Assembly (NCBI GenBank): GCA_013399305.1
Contig: VXAI01000378.1
Span: 201,865 to 265,864 of the forward strand
Direction: 5' to 3'
Origin: Rostratula benghalensis
Taxonomy: Eukaryota; Chordata; Aves; Charadriiformes; Rostratulidae
DNA length: 64,000 bases
The notes beneath the pieces are model-generated. The model did not search any database. It saw only the letters and a list, made by a program, of their open reading frames with translations, and was not told the origin of the DNA. How positions within the stretch are numbered: the first letter of the stretch is position 1; each line of letters starts with the position of its first letter. Shown here piece after piece: positions 48,601 through 57,600 of the stretch. Position numbers and translations under genes: made by a program.

Positions 48601-51600
48601 AATGCTGTAGCTATCTACAGTGGGTAGAGGCACCTATGCAAGGTTCAGAAGCAGTTTAATGAGATCCAGTAAGTAAATTGTGCCAGAAGGAAGACAAATC
48701 CCTCACAGCAGATTAGTTTGCCACTGTGCTAGGAGCTCTCCTCAGAATTCACTTACACTAGCTTGGTCTTTGGTGCTTTATTTTTTTAAAAGAATTGCTC
48801 TCTGGTGCCTTTATAAAGATTTCACAAAGTTTTACTCCAGGGAGTAGCAATACTTTTCTAGCCCAACAAAACAACTACCAAAAAAAAAAAGTCTCAAATC
48901 AATTTCAATATACTTAACTACTGTGAAGTTACACGCCATAGATCAGCTTCAGAGCTACTACCTCATGAAGTCAGAGGAGTAGGATGAGAAAATTGTCTAT
49001 TTGACTATTTTTGGGTCAGCTGTAAATTGCTACACATATCACTGCCACTTCTCTATACAAGTCACCAAGCAAAACAGGCACCAAGTGTCTTCTAAACCAC
49101 AAGATGCAAAAAAGATGCTAACATTTAAATTTTTATTGAAGCCTGCATCACCATGAAAAAAACCCCAGTCAAATTATCTCAAAGAAAAACGTCCACAAAG
49201 AAATTACCACTTTTTATGACAGAGAAAATTCAAATATATTCTGCTTAACTTACCAAATACTATTGAGAATAAAGAACAGCTGTATAAAGATACATCCAAA
49301 AGGCAGAATCCCTCCCATGATGATGCCAGGTAATGGCTTTGTGTAGAAGGATTGTTCAGGAATCTGACGAGGAATTTGATTTGTGCGAACAGGGTGTTCA
49401 ATAGCCTTTAATCAAAAGTAAGAAATGGCTAAATAAATAAAAATGTCAAACTACAGAACTACTTTTGTTTTTTGCTTTCTTTTAGAAATGGGCAGTGGCG
49501 AAAGTCTACTGTTTGTTTTGAGCACGCTCATACCCAGCTACCATACTGCCAGCCTCCAAAACCAACATTTGCTAGGTCAACAAGGTGAAAGACAGCTCTC
49601 ATTGAAAACATTGCAACGGATTATTTTAGACTTCCCTGTTTCTGATAACCTCTCTATGATCTGTTACAGAGCCTGAGCTGATTTCCCACTTTCCAGCTCA
49701 GGGTAAGAGGGGGCAGGGAAGGGAGGGGAGGGGAGGGCAGGGAGGCAGTGGTGGTGTAGACTCTTGCTTTCCCCTTCTAAAAATCCCCGTATGATGAATT
49801 TTAGGATTTACTCCAAGAATCACATTAGGATAACACTACAAACCTTAAAAAATAAGGATTCAAACTGGCAATTAAATCCTAACTGAAGATGCACACATAG
49901 ATAAGCATGGGTGAGAAAAAAAATGAAGGCAGATATGGCAAAGTATGCACTTTTCCCTTTCATAAAGAATACATCAAGAACACCAATAGATACTTGCTAA
50001 GTACTTGCTTTCTGATTTGATTTTAAAGTATTTGTGACATCTATCACGTTGCCTTGTAGTTTATCAAATCCTCCTTTCTCAAAGGAACTCCCTCTGCACG
50101 ATGTGTGTGTGTGCAGTGGTCTGCTGGAATTTCACTATGGTATCAATATCAGAAAAAAACCCAGTAAATTTGGGTTAAGAAAAACCAGGATAACTACAGT
50201 CAACTTCATAAGTGTCTTCTAAGATACTTAAATATTCTCTGAAGGTATTCCATGACAGCTACAGCGAGCTAGAACTCTGGCTTCCTATACAGGAAAAAAA
50301 CCCCACAAAAATATCTGAACTTGCAGATCTTCAGGTTTGTGGGGTACAGTGAACCACTTTTTAAGCAAAAAGAGGAGAACTGATTTAAGGTGGGTTTGGT
50401 CATTGGTATTACAAAAAGCCCTCACATAAATAAGTAAAATTGATCAGTTTAGGAGTAAATCCCAATAGATATCAGAGCATTTAGGCAAAGAGAAGAGTTC
50501 TTCACGAGAACTCTATCAATTTGATACAGAAAATAGTCTCAGTGTGGAGAGCAGACAGGTACAAAAAACATGGGGGAAAACCAGAAGCCTATAAGAGGTG
50601 TTCCCTTACGCTTGACTGGGTGAACTAATTTAATTTTTTTTTTTTTTTGAAACAAGAGATGCTAGTGAAAATAAAAAAAGCCCAAATGACAGTTTTATAT
50701 GGAGCAGTCACTCAAATACAATGATGACCTGAATCGTTGCGGAGAAATATCATCCCCACCAACTGAATATCAAAGCTTTGGAATCCCAAGACTAGAAATC
50801 TAGCACAGCTCTAAAGTAAGTGAACAGAATGCAGCAAGCTTCAGTGCTACCTCAGCCATAGTCCATACAGTGAAAAATAAATATACACATATGTAGACAC
50901 ACACTTACAAAACAATTTCACAAAAGCCACTTACGTTTTTCTTAAAACCAAAATAGGCCCCAATGAACGTCAGTGGTACAGATATGCAAAACCAGAGTGC
51001 CAAAATAGCTACCAGGGTACCGAAGGGAATGGCTGCTGAAGAGCCTTCTCCCCAGAGGATGAGGTTCATGATGAAAAAATCCGCAAATACAATTCTGAAA
51101 AATAAGTAACACATTTCAAGCACAGAAATACTCCTCAATATTTAATAATGTTAACAAAACAAGAGCACTGTATTAAGATTTCAGTGTTAAACCCAAACGA
51201 AACACACGCAGTATCCAAATGAAGAGGTCAAAGAAGCCATTCTCTGTCAATCTGGTGGGATTGAACTCCAGCAGGAGCTGACGTTCCAACTAAGCAATTT
51301 CAAATATATCCTTGCCTTAACTACACTTCAGGGTAGGACTGCTTGCTGTGAATAAGAAGAAAAACTTATCACAGTGGTAAAACTTATCACAGTGGTTATA
51401 CAGTATATGACACTATGTAAGACCAACTACGGCGTGGCCAGAGAAACAGCCTAGAGAGTAAAAGAAAGCAATGCCAAAGTGTGCCTGTCTGAAACTTACT
51501 ACTATCACAATGCTCTTTCTTGATCAACCTTCTCATGTGGTGAGAACAAAACAAATGCTTAGTGAAAACAAGTATCTAAGGATGCTATGCTTATTCACCT

Positions 51601-54600
51601 TTGTCCAAAGTGCCGTGATATTATTGTAGCTTCTGGAATAAAGGGACGATGCAGCAAGGTTTACTGGGACAGCTGAAACTTAAAAATTAGCTATGCATGT
51701 CAGAGAAGCGTTTAATTCTTTTAATCATGGCAATACCCTCAACTTACCCAGGACAAAGGAACGATGTCAGCAGGACATTTGTTTTCCATTTCTCACCTCC
51801 AAATGCTGTATTAAAAAATTTTACAGTCATCAAAACATGCATTAAGCTCACAACTATTAATTTTCCAGTCCATTTACCTGTTATACTTAGCTTGTAAATA
51901 CTCAAATCATGCCAAAGTTTAAAACAGAAAACTGAATCTTCAGTAATAAAACTGAATTCCCTCATCATCCTGCTTAACCACAGAGCTTCAAAGCAAAGCA
52001 AGCCTCAGACCAAGGTCAGGAAAAGCATCCCACTGACTAAACTGGGTCTCTGACCACTTTATCTGCTAAAAGGAGGAAGCAGATTTGCAGCACTTCTAAG
52101 TCTTTAAAAAACAGTTTAAATTTGGAGTGATTAAAAAGTTAAACCTTTCTAGCATTTGACTGATGGACTTAGCAGCAACAAATAATGTATGTGAATAGCA
52201 AGCTTAATGGTTTTCTTGAAATAAAACTCTTGTCTACCGATCTTACAAAAAAGTCAGAACTAACACGCTTACAGCAAGCAGTGATGTACTCTGGAGTCTT
52301 AACATTAAGCAGTGGTGATACCAAAAAGAACAAAGATAGCTTTAAGAAAATCTTTATGAATTTGTACCATGCTGATAAAAATTCTAGTCAGCATACTTTC
52401 AAATGAAAATATCCTGCTGGAATTCAGTGAAGCTGACAATTTCATCTGAGCACTGCTGTAATGACATGCTTCTTTACTTCAAGGGTCAGAAGTGATTACG
52501 GTTAGAGTGATTTTAATTAAGTTTCTATTTCTTCATAAAATCTTTGTGGAACATGACACTGGTTATTAAGATTAACCATTTAATTTGAACTCAGCTTTCA
52601 CTTTTTAAATGCAATGTTGAAAAAAACCCAGCTGACTTTTAAAACTGCATATCCATTTGGGTTGCATTTTGGTTTGTGTCTCGCATTATTTGTGTGCTGT
52701 AAGGTGAAACATTCCTGTTTATGTGCTCTGTACAGGATATGGACCACCTCCTGTTCCTACTACAACAATATCATCTCTGGATCAGTCACTCACTGTCTTA
52801 GTAGTTACATACAATATTCAGGTATCAACTAAATGATTCCCGGTAAGTATAATATGAAAATGCAATTATTAGCAGCTACATTTCCACCAAGGGTAGAGCA
52901 TTCAATTTATTATCAATACACTTCAAAATATCCTTCAAAACATGTAACGTACAGCATGATGTAAAGAATAATTCTGTCCTCAATTATGTGCTTCATCCTA
53001 AACTCTCCCTCCATTTAAGGCAAATTGGCTTGAAGATGCACACCTGCCACAGTCTGAGAAGTGCCATTCTCCCAAAGATCTAAGAACTTGCTAAAAAGAA
53101 GTGACAAATCTCAGGCATGCAAGAACAGAGGCTCATGATTTTTTTATTTTTTTTTTGGGGGGCCGGGGAGAGAGGGGAACAGGAGAAGTTGTCAAGCAAC
53201 ATCGATGGCTAAAATTAAATGCAAGTTGACACAGCCTCCCCCCAAACTATAGGAAACAGAATTACAAAACTGCCTGAGGTAATGAGCTTAGTACTAGTAA
53301 AACTGAATTTGCTCCCCAATTCCATAAATATATAGTAGCAAGAGCAATTCAAGCCCAATCACATCAAAACCAGAGTAACCATGTCAGTGTTCTATATGTG
53401 TTTTCTCTCGCTAAGGTAAGTACACGTCTCCGACTTGCCCCAAGGGAAACTACAAACAGTACTGCAAAATAAAAATCAGTTCTGTGATGATAATTTACTT
53501 GAATGAACTTAAGCCTTGTCATTTTAAATAACTTTTACTCACATTTGTAGAATCTGGCAGCAACATAACCAGCTGGAGTTCCAAGCAGTACCCACAAAAC
53601 TACAGCACAGGTCATTAGAGCTCCCCGGTTGGCAGGTGACAAAAATCCCAGGCAAGCAAAAACTACGAGGCAGAGATGCACAATTTTAGAATGTAACCAT
53701 GCATTTGACTTAAAGCCAGTACAGCAGTTATCTTAAAATCTGTGTATGCTAAGCTGTGGGTCTACTCTATCAACTCAGCCATTTCTAACCTTAAAACTTT
53801 TAAGACGCTTCTAAATAAAAACCTAAACTGCTATTTTTACTAATACCATGCAGTGAAAAAATCACCTGTACTCAAGTAACTCTTCCCAACTGCATTACTT
53901 ACACAGGGTAACAAAAGTCATTATTAAGATCTGTGTGCCAGAGCCTAGAAAAACAGACAACAGCATTCCTTTTCTTGGGGGCCTGAAAATGTCACCATGA
54001 ACAAGTTTCCAGCCAAATTCTTCTTGAGCATCTTCCTGTAAAGGAAACACACCTATTTCAATAGGCTGCTACAGAAATGTATTTAGCTCAACAAAAAAAA
54101 AAAAAAAAAATCACATTCCTAGTAAATTTTAGGAGGTACATTTTTAGACTTACAGTGGAATCCATTTGATTGTATCTTGCAATATCTTTATGCAGTGTCC
54201 TCAACATAATCATAGCTACCATTCCAGACAGAAAGAGGACAATCACCAAGGAATTCATAATACTGAATATATTAAAAAAAAAAAAAAAAGGAAAGAAATT
54301 AATAATTTGAATGTCAATGTAAACACTTTAGCACAGTACACTTGGAAGACAAGCTTTCTTCTCACCTGAACCACTGAATGTGAGTGTGAGGCATGGATTC
54401 CAAAATATAATCCCATCTTGATGCCCACCTGATGTTTTTTTCTTCCTGAAAGAGTAAACACATCAGTTTCAGATACAGCCAGTATTCAACTTGTGAATTT
54501 ACAAATTCATGTAACTGCACAGCAATCCTTAATCTAATAACAAACCAGAAATTGCAATTAGGTGCCTTGAAGAGAGTAGTTTAAAAATAGCTACCTCAAC

Positions 54601-57600
54601 CAAACCTAAGTTTTGACCATAGAATCCAAACCAAAATATTTTCTGAATGTCTTCTTAAGATGTAAAGGCCTACCAATTTAATTGTGCTTCTTCCCTTCAA
54701 AAGTTACATTAATTCCTGTGGAATTCAAATTACTAGCAGAATAATAAAAGAACATGTATTTTTTAGCGTATGTAATTCAACACCACAGCTATTGAGAAAC
54801 TACGCTCTGCTACATAGTCTCAGGAATAATACTTGGAATCACAGAATTCTCAGAGCTGGAAGGGACCTCTAGAGATCACCTGGTCCAACTCCCCTGCCAA
54901 AGCAGGATTGCCTGCAGCACATTACTCAGGACTGCATCCAGGCAGGTCTTGAAAATCTCCAGAGAAGGGGACTCCACAACCTCCCTGGGCAGCCTCGTCC
55001 AGTGCTCTGGCACCCTCACCAGAAAGAAGATTTTTCTCATCTTTGAATGAAACCTCCTGTGTTCCAGCTTGTGCCCATTGCCCCTCATCCTGTCACTGGG
55101 AACCACTGAAAAGAGTCTGGCTCCATCCTCCTTCAACCCACCCTTCAGATACTTATAAGCTTTAATAAGGTTTCCCCTCAGCTTTCTCTCCTCCAGGCTA
55201 AAGAGCCTCTCACTGTTTCCTCATAAGGGAGATGCTCCAATCCCTCAATCATCTTTGTTGCCCTACACTGGACTCTCTCCAGTAGTTCCCTGTCTCTTGA
55301 ACTGGGAAGCCCAGAACTGGATGCACTATTCCAGTCCCTTCGTCCAGGTCATTGATGACTATGTGGAACAAGACTGGACCAAGTATTGACCTTTGGGGGA
55401 CACCACTGGTTACAGGCCTCCAACTTGACCCGGCTCCATTAATTACAACCCTCTGAGTCCTGTCACACAGCCAGTTCTCAATCAACCTCACAGCCCCCTC
55501 ATCTAGCCCACACTTCCTCAGTTTCCTAATGAGGTTGTTATGGGAGACAGCATCAAAAGCCTTGCTGAAGTCAAGGTAGATGACATCTGCTGCTCTCCCC
55601 TCATCCAGCCATCCAGTTAGAATGTTCCACTTTCTAGATAGTGTTCCGACCAAATTATTCTGTTTTCATACAATATAATTTCAGGACCAACTACCAATCC
55701 AGTTACATTCAGCTTATACTACAAGACAGATGGAAAGACAATACTACAGAATGTACATTGTTAGTAGAAGGAAGCAAATTATTCCTTCAGGCATTTCACC
55801 TGATTATACTTATTCAGACTGAACATTCATTGATCAGAAACACTTCAAAAAGAGCATTTCTTTGTTTTATTTTGCAGAGTAAACATGAGAAAATGAATAA
55901 ACAGTGCTCATCAACTTGAATATTGCTATTAAATAAACCACAAACCCTAGTATCAATTAATAAAAATGGCTAGGTGTCTTTCTGACAGGATGTTATTTCA
56001 GTAATTTATAACATGCCAGAGCCAGAGTGCTTTCCAGCAAAGCCATTTTTTTTAAATATAAAAAATAGTTGGTTAAAAAAAATTAGGCAAGATAAAATAT
56101 CTACTTCGCTGAGATAATAAAACTAGGTCTTAAAACAAGCAACAAGTTTCTAAACCAGTATCAAGGATTCTAGGATAGAATTGCATTTTTTCCCCCGTAC
56201 CTACACTGCCTTTTTCAGTTTCTTCCTGAGCTGACCTGATCTGCCAACCTGATGGAATTTCCAAAGATGACCTCCAAGTGATGAAACATTGTGCACAGGA
56301 CAGTAACACACACACAGCTGGGCATGTCATTTTTTAAAGAGAAAGAATACAATAGCATGAAGCTAAAGTCATTCTTGTTTACTAACTTCTCACAGCTTTC
56401 CAGAAGTACTTACTTTTCAGTATACAAATTAATTTCAGCATCAAAGCTGATATAATTTCCCAAAATATAATTTCAAAGTAATACATAATGTAAACCCTTC
56501 TGAACAGTTCTCTGATGTTATTTATTGTATTTTGAACTTTATCATGTAAATAAAACAGTAAAATACTAGTTATAAAACGGTATAATAAAAATAAAACAGT
56601 GAATTACTAGAGTGAAGAACTATCATGGTAATTTTACAACCACTGCTATAACATCTTGTAAGAGATAAAGGGAGTTCATGCCTGAGGAATGGTGGCAATA
56701 TAATGGCTTTGTAAGATCAGTGCTTTACTGCGTACTTCTTATGACAGTGGCAGTGGATCATAGAATCAGACTTGTTAGAGTTGGAAGGAACCTTAAAGAT
56801 CATCGAGGTCCAACCCCCCAGCCATAGGCAAGGACACCTCCCACCAGATCAGGTTGCTCAAAGCCCCATCCAGCCTGGCCTTGAAAACCTCCAGGGATGG
56901 GGCAGCCACAACTTCTTTGGGCAACCTCTTCCAGTGTCTCACCACCTTCCCCAGCAAAGAATTTCTTCCTAGTATCTGACCTAAATTTCCCCTCCTCCAA
57001 TTTAAAACCATTACCCCTTGTCCTATTGCTACACTCCCTGACAAAGAGTCCCTCTCCAGCTCTGCTGTAGTCTCCCTTCAGATACTGGAAGGCTACTATG
57101 AGGTCTCCCTGGACCCTTCTCTTCTCCAGGCTGAACAACCCCAATTCTCAGTCTGTCTTCAGTCTGTGGGTGGATCCCACACCCTAACTCAATGCTACCC
57201 TCCATCTTACTTTAAAGATCAACTATTTTTTCTCCATTTCACCACAGTTGAACTGAAACGTGCAGCAGGCTCCAAGTCTAGAATTAAGATATATTAACAG
57301 CCTTAAATATAACGATGCCCTATCATTTCAAAGACACCACTGACCTTGCAATCAGAATAAAAAAGTTAACTAAAAATTGCCTTATTGCTACTTTTTAAAT
57401 CTACTCATTGTCAAGATTTTGATTAAGTTCCTAATGACCAAAAATACCCCAAAGTAGGAGTAGACTCCTTCATATCTACAACAATTACAGAATGATTGAC
57501 ATGGAAAATGCTGTGTGTAAGCCACCCCCTCCATACATTACAATATAATCGATCTTTGAATTGTAAAGGGTGTTAATGCATGATTTTAAGAGGTACCTAT

